Part shown: positions 28,800-38,355 of the stretch, piece by piece
Position numbering within the stretch: position 1 is the stretch's first letter
Layout of the letters: each line of letters begins with the position of its first letter
Origin: Pelagibacteraceae bacterium AG-313-A04
GTDB taxonomy: Bacteria > Pseudomonadota > Alphaproteobacteria > Pelagibacterales > Pelagibacteraceae
Assembly: GCA_003284275.1 (NCBI GenBank)
Contig: QBVU01000004.1
Coordinates: 1 to 64,000, forward strand
DNA length: 64,000 bases
Reading direction: 5' to 3'
Notes under the pieces: model-generated
Database searches by the model: none
Seen by the model: only the letters and a program-made list of their open reading frames with translations
What the model was told of the DNA's origin: nothing
Made by a program: the position numbers and the translations under genes

Positions 28800-28941
28800 A
28801 AATTTTAATTATAATTGATTTAATGAATAATAAATTTTTAAATGTTTACTTGGTGACGCACCTATAATTCAACTATAAGTAGCGTAATTTAATATTAAAT
28901 TTTAAATTATTACTGCTATAAGATTAATTAGGTTCGCAAAT
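28800..28941. promoter_or_regulatory. Divergent intergenic region, ispB / S49 peptidase
   Basis: 142 bases between two divergent starts. It is mostly A/T, with a perfect TATAAT at 28863-28868 and an imperfect inverted repeat GGTG-acg-CACC just before it (about 28852-28862). No convincing -35 lies at the right distance, so only a -10-like element is claimed. No short ORF of note is seen. Confidence 0.4.
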
Positions 28942-29754
28942 ATGTTTTCAATTTTTAAAAAAAAGACTGTAATTCCTCACGTAAGATTAACGGGAGTAAT
29001 TGGATCAGCTGGCCGGTTTAATAAAGGCTTAGATTTAGCAGGTCAAAGAGATATTATAAAAAAAGCGTTTTCATTAAAAAAAATATCTCATGTAGCAGTC
29101 TCAATTAACTCCCCAGGAGGGTCTCCTGTACAATCTCATTTAATATATAGCTTTATCCGACAATTAGCTAAAAAACATAAAGTAAAAGTAATCATTTTTG
29201 CAGAAGATGTTGCCGCATCAGGCGGTTATTTAATTTCGTGCGCAGGTGACGAAATTTATGCTAACTCAAGTTCTATCATTGGTTCAATAGGAGTAATTTC
29301 AGCTTCATTTGGTTTTAAAGATTTAATAAAAAAAATTGGAGTTGAGAGAAGAGTTTATACCGCAGGAAAAAATAAGAGTACTTTAGACCCATTTGTTGAT
29401 GAAAAAGAAGAAGATGTTAGGCGTTTAAAAAATATTCAACTAGAATTACATGCGGACTTTATAAAAGTTGTTGAAACTAGCCGAGGTTCAAAACTTAAAG
29501 ATCCTGAAAAAAATAATATATTTACTGGTGAATTTTGGACAGGAAAAACTGCTCTTGGATTAGGTCTTATAGATGGAATTGGAAATGCAGATCAAGTTTT
29601 AAAAGAGAAATTTGGTGAAAAAGTAATTATTAAAAACTTTGAAAAGCCAAAAGGATTTATTGCGAGAAAATTATCCTCATCAATACCAGATCCCGTTGAA
29701 AAACTTACAAACATTATTGAAGAAAAGTCGATGTGGCAAAAATTTGGTTTGTAA
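28942..29754 (+). CDS. S49-family (SppA/SohB-like) serine peptidase
   Basis: Signal-peptide peptidase A family: Ser/Lys dyad proteases that degrade leftover signal peptides and membrane fragments. The 270-residue protein has the oxyanion region VSINSPGGSPVQS near 52-64, the nucleophile in DVAASGGYLISCAGDEIYAN near 91-110 (Ser in ASGG), and the general-base lysine in TAGKNKSTLDPF near 148-158. It has one catalytic domain and no clear N-terminal membrane anchor, so it is the short bacterial form (SohB/SppA36K-like). It abuts glyQ with no gap. Confidence 0.88.
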   Translation: MFSIFKKKTVIPHVRLTGVIGSAGRFNKGLDLAGQRDIIKKAFSLKKISHVAVSINSPGGSPVQSHLIYSFIRQLAKKHKVKVIIFAEDVAASGGYLISCAGDEIYANSSSIIGSIGVISASFGFKDLIKKIGVERRVYTAGKNKSTLDPFVDEKEEDVRRLKNIQLELHADFIKVVETSRGSKLKDPEKNNIFTGEFWTGKTALGLGLIDGIGNADQVLKEKFGEKVIIKNFEKPKGFIARKLSSSIPDPVEKLTNIIEEKSMWQKFGL

Positions 29755-30642
29755 ATGCCAGTAAAAAAAACAGTCAAAACAAAAAAACTAAATTTTTTAT
29801 CTTTCCAAGATATAATAATGAATCTTCAAAACTTTTGGGGCAAAAATGGTTGCATAATTTTACAACCGTATGATATGGAAATTGGAGCCGGAACTTTCCA
29901 TCCTGCTACCACATTAAGATCTCTCGGTCCTAAACCATGGAAAGCAGCATATGTTCAGCCTTCGAGAAGACCAACAGATGGAAGATACGGTGAAAATCCT
30001 AATCGTTTACAGCATTATTATCAGTTTCAAGTTATAATTAAGCCATCACCAAAAAATATTAAGCAATTATATTTAAAAAGTCTGGCGACTATAGGTATTG
30101 ATGTTAAAAATCATGACATTCGTTTTATAGAAGATGATTGGGAAAGCCCAACTTTAGGTGCAGCAGGATTAGGGTGGGAAGTTTGGTGCGATGGTATGGA
30201 AATTACACAATTTACTTATTTTCAACAAATGACAGGAATAGAATGCAAACCAGTTCCGGTAGAAATTACATATGGTCTAGAAAGACTGTGTATGTTTGTT
30301 CAAGCTAAAAATAATGTTTTTGATTTAGAATGGAATAATGAAGGTGTAAAATATAAAGAAGTTTTTTTTCAAGCTGAAAAAGAATTTTCAGCATATAATT
30401 TTGAGTTCGCAAATACTGAAGCTTTGCTAAAAAATTTTGAAAACACAGAGAGTGAATGTAAATCACTACTTGAAAAAAAACTTTCTCTTCCAGCATATGA
30501 TCAATGTTTAAAGGCTAGCCATATTTTCAACTTATTAGACGCTAGAGGAGTAATTGGTGTCGCGGAAAGAACTGGTTATATAACCAGGATAAGAGAGCTT
30601 GCAAAAGGTTGCGGCACATTATGGTTGAGCTCTCAAAGTTAA
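29755..30642 (+). CDS. glyQ: Glycine-tRNA ligase alpha subunit
   Basis: Catalytic class II core of the tetrameric (alpha2-beta2) bacterial glycyl-tRNA synthetase. The 295-residue protein has [19 protein letters not shown], the [19 protein letters not shown] motif, [19 protein letters not shown], and [20 protein letters not shown] (motif 3-like, given in part). It starts at the base after the S49 stop and is followed by glyS after three bases. Confidence 0.97.
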   Translation: MPVKKTVKTKKLNFLSFQDIIMNLQNFWGKNGCIILQPYDMEIGAGTFHPATTLRSLGPKPWKAAYVQPSRRPTDGRYGENPNRLQHYYQFQVIIKPSPKNIKQLYLKSLATIGIDVKNHDIRFIEDDWESPTLGAAGLGWEVWCDGMEITQFTYFQQMTGIECKPVPVEITYGLERLCMFVQAKNNVFDLEWNNEGVKYKEVFFQAEKEFSAYNFEFANTEALLKNFENTESECKSLLEKKLSLPAYDQCLKASHIFNLLDARGVIGVAERTGYITRIRELAKGCGTLWLSSQS

Positions 30643-30645
30643 TTT

Positions 30646-32700
30646 ATGGCAGATCTTTTATTGGAACTTTATAGTGAAGAAATTCCACCACAACTTCAAA
30701 TAGGAGCCAGAACACAATTAAAACAGTTTATTGAAAATTCATTTAAAGAGAATGACATAAAATATAGAGAAATATTAACTTTATCATCTCCAACTCGACT
30801 GTTTCTTTATGTAAATGATTTAGCAGTTAATATAAAAATAGCAGCAAAAGAAATTCAAGGACCTAAAGTTGATTCTTCTGATACAGTTATACAAGGCTTT
30901 GTAAGGGCAAAAAATATTTCTGAACAAGAATTGATTAAAAAAAATACTGATAAAGGAAAATTTTATTTCGTCAAAACCCAACCTAAATCAATTTTAGTTG
31001 AAGAGCTATTAATTAAAATTATTCCTAAAGCGATCAGCTCAATTAGTTGGAAAAAATCAATGAAATGGTCTGATCATAATTTAATTTGGGGAAGACCTCT
31101 CCACTCAATTTTTGCAAGATTTAATAATAAAAAACTTTTTTTTAGATTTGACCATCTAGAGACAACTGATGAAATAATTATTGAACAAGATTTGATTTTT
31201 AAATCAAAAAAAATCGTTAATTTTGAGGAGTATTTAACTTTTCTTAAAACTTTTAATATTATTGTTAATCATGAAACTAGAGAGAAAATAATTCTCAAAA
31301 ATATTAGTTCAGTCTCAAATTCAAAACAATACAAAGAAAGAATTAATAAAAACCTATTAGAAGAAGTAGTTAATATTGTAGAAGACCCTAATTTATTACA
31401 TGTAAGTTTTAATAAAGATTATCTGAAAATACCACAAGAGATCATAATTTCTACTTTGGAAAAACATCAAAGGTATTTTCCAATTTTTGATAGTAGAGAT
31501 AGGTTAACCAATCACTTTTTTGTTGTAGCTAATAAAAAAGATAAAGAAAAATTTATTTCGGAGGGAAATAAGAGGGTTGTTGAAGCTAGATTAGCTGATG
31601 CTAAATTTTTTTGGGATAAAGATAGATCTAAAAATTTAATTAAACAAATTGCAAATTTAAAATCAATTGTGTTTTATGAAAATCTCGGAACAATTTATGA
31701 TAAAACTCAAAGACTTAGACAGTTAGCTGGATTTTTATCTGATGATTTGAATATTAATAAAGAAAAAGTTCAAGTAGCAGCTTCGATTTCAAAATCCGAC
31801 TTGTGCTCAGATTTGGTTAGAGAATATCCTGAACTTCAAGGAACAATGGGAAAATATTTTGCTTTAACACAAGGATTTGAAGAGGAAATTGCCAATTCAG
31901 TCAGTGATCATTACTTACCCGTTGGTTTAACTTCTGTATTACCTAAAAAACCTTTTAGCTACTCTATTTCCATTGTAGACAAGATCGACACGTTGGTTGG
32001 TTTCTTTATCATTGACGAAAAACCAACAAGTTCGAAAGATCCATTTGCATTAAGAAGAGCAGCAATAGGATTATTAAGAATTATAATTGAAAATAAATTA
32101 ATATTTAAACTTAGAGACTTAATTAGTTATTCAATTAGACTTTATGAAGAGCAAGGCGTTAAGGTAAAAAATGAAAAAACTGAACAACAAGTTTTAGATT
32201 TCATTAAAGATAGAATGCGAAATGTTTTAAAAATAAAAAACATCAGAGCAGATATCATAGAAGCTTCAGTTAGCTCGCATGCTGGAGATAATTTTTTGGA
32301 TCTATATATAAAGACAATTTTAATGAATAAGTATAAGAATAAGGGAATAGGGCTCAATGCAATAGGCTCTTACAAGAGAGCACTAAATATTTTAGAAAAA
32401 GAAGGAAAAGGAATCACAGGTAGTCCAGATGCTGTTTTATTTAGAAAAGACGAAGAGAGAGCTTTACATGAAAAAATTAATGAGATTCGAAAAGCTTTTA
32501 CTGTTAAAGATGATAATAAAGACTACGAAAGCTTGTTGATAAAGCTTTCTGATACGAAAGAGTCTACAGATAATTTTTTTGACAATGTCGTGGTAAATGA
32601 TGAAAATCAGGATATTAAAAATAATCGATTAGAGTTGTTAAAAATGTTTTGTAATACTTTTGATAACTTTATTGATTTTTCAAAATTAGAAGGTCTATGA
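30646..32700 (+). CDS. glyS: Glycine-tRNA ligase beta subunit
   Basis: tRNA-recognition partner of GlyQ. The 684-residue protein begins LLLELYSEEIPPQ. It has the WKKSMKWSDHNLIWGRPLH region, EIIISTLEKHQRYFPIF, an HD-like FYENLGTIYDKTQRL stretch, and SKDPFALRRAAIGLLRII, all typical of GlyS. The C-terminal anticodon-binding domain includes ALHEKINEIRK. Its stop overlaps the ppdK start. Confidence 0.96.
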   Translation: MADLLLELYSEEIPPQLQIGARTQLKQFIENSFKENDIKYREILTLSSPTRLFLYVNDLAVNIKIAAKEIQGPKVDSSDTVIQGFVRAKNISEQELIKKNTDKGKFYFVKTQPKSILVEELLIKIIPKAISSISWKKSMKWSDHNLIWGRPLHSIFARFNNKKLFFRFDHLETTDEIIIEQDLIFKSKKIVNFEEYLTFLKTFNIIVNHETREKIILKNISSVSNSKQYKERINKNLLEEVVNIVEDPNLLHVSFNKDYLKIPQEIIISTLEKHQRYFPIFDSRDRLTNHFFVVANKKDKEKFISEGNKRVVEARLADAKFFWDKDRSKNLIKQIANLKSIVFYENLGTIYDKTQRLRQLAGFLSDDLNINKEKVQVAASISKSDLCSDLVREYPELQGTMGKYFALTQGFEEEIANSVSDHYLPVGLTSVLPKKPFSYSISIVDKIDTLVGFFIIDEKPTSSKDPFALRRAAIGLLRIIIENKLIFKLRDLISYSIRLYEEQGVKVKNEKTEQQVLDFIKDRMRNVLKIKNIRADIIEASVSSHAGDNFLDLYIKTILMNKYKNKGIGLNAIGSYKRALNILEKEGKGITGSPDAVLFRKDEERALHEKINEIRKAFTVKDDNKDYESLLIKLSDTKESTDNFFDNVVVNDENQDIKNNRLELLKMFCNTFDNFIDFSKLEGL

Positions 32701-35360
32701 TGGCAAAAGTTGTATTTAGCTTTGATGATAAATCTGCCAAAAAGCTAAAAAACAAAAAAAATATTTTGGGCGGAAAAGGAGCAAACCTCGGTGAGATGGG
32801 TAGGCTGGGATTACCGGTACCTCCTGGTTTTACTATTACAACAGATGTTTGTGATCTTTTTTATAAAAATAAAAAAAAATTACCCAAAAAAGTAATTCAA
32901 AATATTGAGTCAGAGCTTAACAATATTGAAAAGAAAACTAAAAAGAAATTCGGTGACCTTAAAAATCCATTGTTAGTATCAGTTAGGTCAGGAGCTAGAA
33001 TTTCAATGCCTGGCATGATGGACACAATTTTAAATCTTGGTCTTAATGACAAAACAGTTGAGTCATTGAAAAAGAAAACATCCAACGGAAGATTTGCTAA
33101 AGATAGCTATAGAAGATTTATACAAATGTACAGCAATGTAGTTTTAGGCGTAGATGGACATTTGTTTGAAGAACTAATTGATAATTATAAGTTAACTAAA
33201 GGAGTTTTGTTAGACACAGATTTAGATGAAAGTGACTGGGATGGTTTAATTGTAAATTTTAAAGAGTTGGTAAAAAAGGAAAAAAAAATTAATTTTCCTC
33301 AAGATGTTAAAGAACAATTAATAGGAGCTATCAACGCTGTATTTTTATCTTGGAATAGTCAAAGAGCAAAAACTTATAGAAAGTTAAATCAAATCCCAGA
33401 CCATTGGGGAACAGCTGTAAATGTTCAAGCTATGGTTTTTGGAAATATGGGTGACGACTGTTCAACAGGTGTTGCCTTTACTAGAAATCCTTCAACAGGA
33501 GAAAATTCTTTCTTTGGAGAATTTTTAATTAATGCGCAAGGTGAAGATGTTGTAGCAGGTACGAGAACACCTCAATACATCACAAAAAAAGCAAAACAGG
33601 ACTCAGGTTCTAAAGACTCCTCAATGGAAGAGATTATGCCTAAAGTTTATAAAGAACTTGCAAAAGTATTTCTTAAGTTAGAAAGACACTATAAAGATAT
33701 GCAAGACATTGAGTTTACAGTTGAGAACAATAAACTTTGGATGCTACAAACAAGATCTGGAAAAAGAACTGCCAAAGCTGCAATTAAAATTGCAGTGGAT
33801 ATGGTTAAAGAAAAATTAATCTCAAAAAAGGAAGCGATTAAAAGAATTGATCCAAATACTTTAGATACTTTATTACATCCTACTTTAGACGATAAAGTTG
33901 AGAAAGAAGTAATTGCTTCAGGTTTACCTGCATCACCAGGAGCTGCAAGTGGTAAAGTTGTTTTTACCGCAGATGAAGCAGAGAAATTAAACGGGATGAT
34001 GCAAGATACAATACTAGTGAGGTTAGAAACTTCACCGGAGGATATACATGGAATGCATGCTGCAAAAGGAATTCTTACTGCGAGAGGAGGAATGACAAGC
34101 CATGCTGCAGTAGTTGCAAGAGGAATGGGGAGACCATGTGTTTCAGGTTCAAGTGAAATAACAATTGATTATGAGTTAAAACAATTCAAAGCTGGGGAAG
34201 TAATTATCAAAGAGGGAGATATTATTACTATAGATGGTGGGAGTGGAAAGGTAATGAAAGGACTAGTTCCGACTGTTCAACCAGAAATTTCTGGATACTT
34301 CTCTACAATAATGAAATGGGCTGATGAATTTAGGAAATTAAAAGTAAGAACAAACGCTGAAACAGAAGCAGATAGCAAAACAGCTAGAGAGTTCGGTGCT
34401 GAAGGTATCGGTTTATGTAGAACGGAGCATATGTTCTTTGATGAAGAGAGAATTCTATCTGTTCGACAAATGATTTTATCTAAATCAAAAGAAGACAGAA
34501 ATAGCGCGCTAGATAAACTTCTACCTCATCAAAAAGAAGACTTTAAAAAAATATTTAAGATTATGTCAGGCTTACCTGTTACAGTCAGACTGTTAGATCC
34601 TCCACTTCATGAGTTTTTACCAAAAGCTGACAAAGACATAGAAGAAGTAGCAAGATCTTTAAATTTATCAGCGAAAGAGGTCAAAGATAGAATAGCAGAA
34701 CTTCATGAGGAAAATCCTATGCTTGGGCATAGAGGATGTAGACTTGGCATTTCTTTCCCAGAGATTTATGAGATGCAATGTAGAGCAATATTTGAAGCTA
34801 TTGTAGAATTAAAAAAACAAAAAGTAAAAGCAGCTTTTGTAGAAATTATGATACCTTTGGTATCTACTGATTCTGAGTTAAAAATTCTGAGAGCCTTAGT
34901 TAATAAAATAGCTAAAGAAATAGAAAAAGAAAATAAAATCAAGTTAGAGTATATGGTTGGAACAATGATTGAATTACCACGTGCCGCTTTACAAGCGAAG
35001 TCTATTTCAAAACATGCTGATTTCTTTAGCTTTGGAACTAATGATTTAACACAAACAACATTAGGTATAAGCCGAGACGACTCAGGAAAATTCTTAAACG
35101 ATTATATTGATAATAAAATTTTTGATGTAGATCCATTTGTAAGTATTGATCAAAACGGAGTAGGCGAGCTTGTAGAAATAGCATCTTCGAGAGGAAGAAT
35201 GACAAACAAAAATATAAAGTTAGGTATTTGTGGTGAACATGGTGGCGATCCAAAGAGTATTGAATTTTGCTCTAGAACAGGTCTTAATTATGTTTCTTGT
35301 TCCCCATTCAGAGTTCCAGTAGCAAGATTAGCTGCCGCACAAGCAGAATTATCTAAATAG
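32697..35360 (+). CDS. ppdK: Pyruvate, phosphate dikinase
   Basis: Interconverts pyruvate + ATP + Pi with PEP + AMP + PPi, an alternative to pyruvate kinase/PEP synthase. The 887-residue length is typical. The ATP-grasp start is LGGKGANLGEMGRLGLPVPP. The phosphohistidine is in GGMTSHAAVVARGMGRPCVS, and the PEP domain carries GAEGIGLCRTEHMFFD and GICGEHGGDP with the catalytic cysteine. ATG codons at 32697 and 32700 are both possible; the former overlaps the glyS stop. The 3' end overlaps convergent nadC by 12 bases. Confidence 0.96.
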   Translation: MMAKVVFSFDDKSAKKLKNKKNILGGKGANLGEMGRLGLPVPPGFTITTDVCDLFYKNKKKLPKKVIQNIESELNNIEKKTKKKFGDLKNPLLVSVRSGARISMPGMMDTILNLGLNDKTVESLKKKTSNGRFAKDSYRRFIQMYSNVVLGVDGHLFEELIDNYKLTKGVLLDTDLDESDWDGLIVNFKELVKKEKKINFPQDVKEQLIGAINAVFLSWNSQRAKTYRKLNQIPDHWGTAVNVQAMVFGNMGDDCSTGVAFTRNPSTGENSFFGEFLINAQGEDVVAGTRTPQYITKKAKQDSGSKDSSMEEIMPKVYKELAKVFLKLERHYKDMQDIEFTVENNKLWMLQTRSGKRTAKAAIKIAVDMVKEKLISKKEAIKRIDPNTLDTLLHPTLDDKVEKEVIASGLPASPGAASGKVVFTADEAEKLNGMMQDTILVRLETSPEDIHGMHAAKGILTARGGMTSHAAVVARGMGRPCVSGSSEITIDYELKQFKAGEVIIKEGDIITIDGGSGKVMKGLVPTVQPEISGYFSTIMKWADEFRKLKVRTNAETEADSKTAREFGAEGIGLCRTEHMFFDEERILSVRQMILSKSKEDRNSALDKLLPHQKEDFKKIFKIMSGLPVTVRLLDPPLHEFLPKADKDIEEVARSLNLSAKEVKDRIAELHEENPMLGHRGCRLGISFPEIYEMQCRAIFEAIVELKKQKVKAAFVEIMIPLVSTDSELKILRALVNKIAKEIEKENKIKLEYMVGTMIELPRAALQAKSISKHADFFSFGTNDLTQTTLGISRDDSGKFLNDYIDNKIFDVDPFVSIDQNGVGELVEIASSRGRMTNKNIKLGICGEHGGDPKSIEFCSRTGLNYVSCSPFRVPVARLAAAQAELSK

Positions 35361-36179
35361 CAAAGTAGCATCAAATGATCTGGCGCTATGAGTAATCGCA
35401 CCAACTGAAATTCTATTTACACCTGTTTTGGATATTTGTTTAATATTATTTAAAGTAGCATTTCCGGAATACTCTGTTTCATATTTATTTTTACAAAGTT
35501 TTAAACAATTTTTTAATTGTGAAGATTTCATATTATCAAAAAGTATTCTTTTAAATTTTAAGCCTAAAATTTGATTTAACTGATTTACATTTTCAACTTC
35601 AACTGTAACAATTTTTTTTGTTTTGATAGCTTTCTTAACTAATTCCCTAAGACTATTAGATGCACTTATATGATTATCTTTAATAAGAATTTCATCGCTT
35701 AAATTATATCTATGATTATAGCCGCCGCCTTTTTTGACAGCATATTTTTCAAGTGTCCTTAAATTAGGTGTAGTTTTTCTTGTACAACAGATCTTAGTTT
35801 TTTTACTAATTTTTTTTACAAATTGATTAGTGATTGTTGCGATACCTGAGGCGTGATTTAAAAAATTTAAAGCAGTTCTTTCAGCTGTTAAGATTGTTTT
35901 TGTTTTAGCTTTTATTTCAGCAATGACTCTATTCCTTTTAATTTTTTTTCCATCAGCAACTTTTTTGATAAAGACTGTTTCCCTTCCAATTAATTTGAAT
36001 GCTGCTTTACAGAATTCTAATCCAGCAATTACTCCATCTTGTTTAGCTATGATCCTAGCTTTAATTATTTTATTTTTCGAAATTATAATTTTAGTAGTTA
36101 TGTCACCTCTAGGCCTCAAGTCTTCCTCTAGAGCCTTTTTAACTACTGATTTAATATAAAGTTGATTTAATTTTTGCAC
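35349..36179 (-). CDS. nadC: Nicotinate-nucleotide pyrophosphorylase (quinolinate phosphoribosyltransferase)
   Basis: Converts quinolinate and PRPP to nicotinate mononucleotide in de novo NAD synthesis. From a GTG at 36179 it has 276 residues, close to the family norm. The frame stays open to 36269, but that longer form would overlap nadA by 86 bases and its extra residues do not resemble NadC. Motifs are LEEDLRPRGDITT, AERTALNFLNHASGIAT, TRKTTPNLRTLEKYAVKKGG and the ILFDNM segment. GTG lies five bases after the nadA stop, fitting coupling with nadA. Confidence 0.9.
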   Translation of the reverse strand: MQKLNQLYIKSVVKKALEEDLRPRGDITTKIIISKNKIIKARIIAKQDGVIAGLEFCKAAFKLIGRETVFIKKVADGKKIKRNRVIAEIKAKTKTILTAERTALNFLNHASGIATITNQFVKKISKKTKICCTRKTTPNLRTLEKYAVKKGGGYNHRYNLSDEILIKDNHISASNSLRELVKKAIKTKKIVTVEVENVNQLNQILGLKFKRILFDNMKSSQLKNCLKLCKNKYETEYSGNATLNNIKQISKTGVNRISVGAITHSARSFDATLLFR

Positions 36180-36183
36180 TGAT

Positions 36184-37173
36184 CTAACGACCAATTTTAG
36201 CCATTCTTTGCACAGATTGTCTTGCAGCTTTTGCCATTTTTTCTTCGATGAAAATTTCATTCCTTTCATTTTCTAAACAATCAAGAATTTTTTGTAGTGT
36301 AATTTTTTTCATATAGGGACAAAGATTGCAGGGCTTAATAAATTCAACATTAGGGTTATCTGCTTGTACATTGTCGCTCATTGAACATTCAGTCACTAAC
36401 ATAACTTTTTTTGGTTGGTTTTTTTTTACATAATCAATCATGCCACCAGTCGAACCAGCAAAATCACATGCATCTAAAACATCGCTAGGGCATTCGGGGT
36501 GACCGATAACTTTAATTCCAGGATTTGCCTCTCTAATGTCTTGAATTTCTTTTGGTGAAAACTGCTCGTGCACGATACAAGAACCTTTCCAAGAAATTAT
36601 TTTTACTTTAGTTTGTTTAGCTACATAATTTGCTAAATGTTGGTCAGGCAAAAATATTACTTTATCTGTATTTAATGACTCTACTACTTTAACTGCGTTA
36701 GCCGAAGTACAACATACATCAGTTTCAGCTTTCACATCAGCAGAAGTGTTTACATATGATACGACTGGAACACCTGGATATTGTTTTTTTAATAATCTTA
36801 CATCTTTGCCAGTCAATGAGGCAGCAAGTGAACAACCTGCATCCATATCAGGGATCAGAACTTTTTTATCTGGACTCATTAATTTTGCTGTCTCAGCCAT
36901 AAAATGAACTCCGCAAAGAACTATTATATCAGCAGAAGTTTTTGCAGCTTCAACTGCAAGAGCTAATGAATCAGCCGCAATATCAGAAACCCCATGGTAT
37001 ATTTCTGGTGTTTGATAATTATGAGCAAGAATTACAGCATTCTTCTCTTTTTTTAATTTATTAATTTTTTCTATCAGAGGCGCATGTATTTTCCACTCTA
37101 TTTCAGGAATATGTTTAGAGATTTTTTTATAAATCTCTGAAGAGCGTCTATTAAACTGTTCTTGTGCAGACAT
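36184..37173 (-). CDS. nadA: Quinolinate synthase A
   Basis: [4Fe-4S] enzyme that condenses iminoaspartate and DHAP to quinolinate. The 329-residue protein has ILAHNYQTPEIYHGVSDIA, VLCGVHFMAETAKLMSPDK with the first ligand cysteine, PDMDAGCSLAASL, the HPECPSDVLDACDFAGSTGG motif with the second, and the C-terminal FIKPCNLCPYMKKITL pair providing the third. nadB is not in the window. Upstream lies tRNA-Leu on the opposite strand. Confidence 0.96.
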   Translation of the reverse strand: MSAQEQFNRRSSEIYKKISKHIPEIEWKIHAPLIEKINKLKKEKNAVILAHNYQTPEIYHGVSDIAADSLALAVEAAKTSADIIVLCGVHFMAETAKLMSPDKKVLIPDMDAGCSLAASLTGKDVRLLKKQYPGVPVVSYVNTSADVKAETDVCCTSANAVKVVESLNTDKVIFLPDQHLANYVAKQTKVKIISWKGSCIVHEQFSPKEIQDIREANPGIKVIGHPECPSDVLDACDFAGSTGGMIDYVKKNQPKKVMLVTECSMSDNVQADNPNVEFIKPCNLCPYMKKITLQKILDCLENERNEIFIEEKMAKAARQSVQRMAKIGR

Positions 37174-37234
37174 ACTTATTCTAATCTATCAACTTGAACT
37201 AATATTGTCATTCATTTATTGTCGCATTATTAAT

Positions 37235-37318
37235 GCGGTCGTGCTGAAATTGGTAGACAGGCACGCTTGAGGGGCGTGTGGGTTTCCCGTGAGAGTTCGA
37301 GTCTCTCCGACCGCACCA
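37235..37318 (+). tRNA. tRNA-Leu (anticodon GAG)
   Basis: Acceptor GCGGTCG (37235-37241) pairs with CGACCGC (37308-37314), then A and encoded CCA. Anticodon stem CACGC/GCGTG encloses TTGAGGG, giving GAG. A long variable arm (TGGG..CCCGT) marks a class II tRNA. The T arm contains GAGAGTTCGAGTCTCTC. It reads CUU/CUC leucine codons. Confidence 0.97.
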
Positions 37319-37330
37319 AAAAGCTTATTT

Positions 37331-37450
37331 ATGATCGAATATTTAAAAAAAAATAAACGAATAGTGCTTATAATTTTAGTTATAGCTTTTATTGAATTGA
37401 GCGGGTATGGGATCTTAGCTTCTCTTTCAAGATTATTAAACGCTCTTTAA
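37331..37450 (+). CDS. Predicted 39-residue single-pass membrane micro-protein
   Basis: An ATG-to-TAA frame 12 bases after tRNA-Leu encodes 39 residues. A basic head (MIEYLKKNKR) is followed by about 20 hydrophobic residues (IVLIILVIAFIELSGYGILA) and a short polar tail. Basic-in, hydrophobic-helix design is what small membrane proteins show. The frame overlaps the convergent ygfZ by 15 bases. No ribosome site stands out. It fills an otherwise empty gap in a very compact genome, which is weak support. I do not recognise it. Confidence 0.45.
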   Translation: MIEYLKKNKRIVLIILVIAFIELSGYGILASLSRLLNAL

Positions 37451-38317
37451 AATTCTACACTTTTTGTTATTTGCTAAAAGTTCTTTATTTTCAAATTCTT
37501 CAACATTTGGATCAATTACTTTTAACAAACCAAATGGATAAGGTTGTTCAATAAGTATTTTACCTATTTTGGTTTTATTATAAAAAATTTCCTCCCCTAA
37601 ATTTAATTTTTCGGTTGAAGAAATTGGCAATAATCTTCTTCTTAATTTTTCTTTTAATTTCATTCTAGCAGTGTTTTCTTGGCCGATATAGCAACCCTTT
37701 TTGAAATCAATAGCGTTAAGCTTCTCAAAGTTTGCCTCTAATCCAAATAATTGATCTTTTAAATTTTCAATACCTTTTATTGGGATACCTAAAGAATGGG
37801 CTTTTGCAAAATATGTATCAGGCTTTATTATCTTTAAGTCTAATTTTTTAATCGTGAGGTGTAATTTTTCTAATGATGAGACGATTCTTGCTCCTAAATT
37901 TTTATTTCGAGGATCTAGAAAAAGAGGGCTACCCCTAAATTCTATTGTATCGCCAGTTTTATTTTCATTTGTTTGTATATCTGAAAATTTTTCTGAGTTA
38001 ATTAACCCAATTACATAATCTTTAGAAATATCTGATATTTCAATTTTTGATCTTAATTTATATTTTAATAAGTAATTTATAATTTCATTTGTAAATTTAT
38101 TGTCACAATCTAATAAATAACCATCTTTTGATTGTATCAAAAAAAATTCAAATAAATATTTGCCTTGGGGCGTAAAAAGAGCTGAAAATATTGAGGTTGA
38201 TAAGTTTACTTTTTCAATATCATTAGTAATGATATTTTGCAGAAAATTTTTAACGTCTTCACCTGTTATTGAGATTAATCCACGTTCCTTTAATAAAATA
38301 ATTTGATCTTTATCCAT
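37436..38317 (-). CDS. ygfZ: Folate-binding protein YgfZ
   Basis: GcvT-like folate protein that supports assembly or repair of some iron-sulfur enzymes. The 293-residue protein has the N-terminal ERGLISITGEDVKNFLQNIITND with the LFTPQGKYLFEFFL strand, and the diagnostic KKGCYIGQENTARM (K-G-C-Y-x-G-Q-E) near 209-216, with its redox-active cysteine. GcvT proper lacks that cysteine motif. It diverges from the dihydroorotase across 38 bases. Confidence 0.93.
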   Translation of the reverse strand: MDKDQIILLKERGLISITGEDVKNFLQNIITNDIEKVNLSTSIFSALFTPQGKYLFEFFLIQSKDGYLLDCDNKFTNEIINYLLKYKLRSKIEISDISKDYVIGLINSEKFSDIQTNENKTGDTIEFRGSPLFLDPRNKNLGARIVSSLEKLHLTIKKLDLKIIKPDTYFAKAHSLGIPIKGIENLKDQLFGLEANFEKLNAIDFKKGCYIGQENTARMKLKEKLRRRLLPISSTEKLNLGEEIFYNKTKIGKILIEQPYPFGLLKVIDPNVEEFENKELLANNKKCRILKSV

Positions 38318-38355
38318 ATTTGTAAATATATACTGTATAATATATTTTTTAAATC

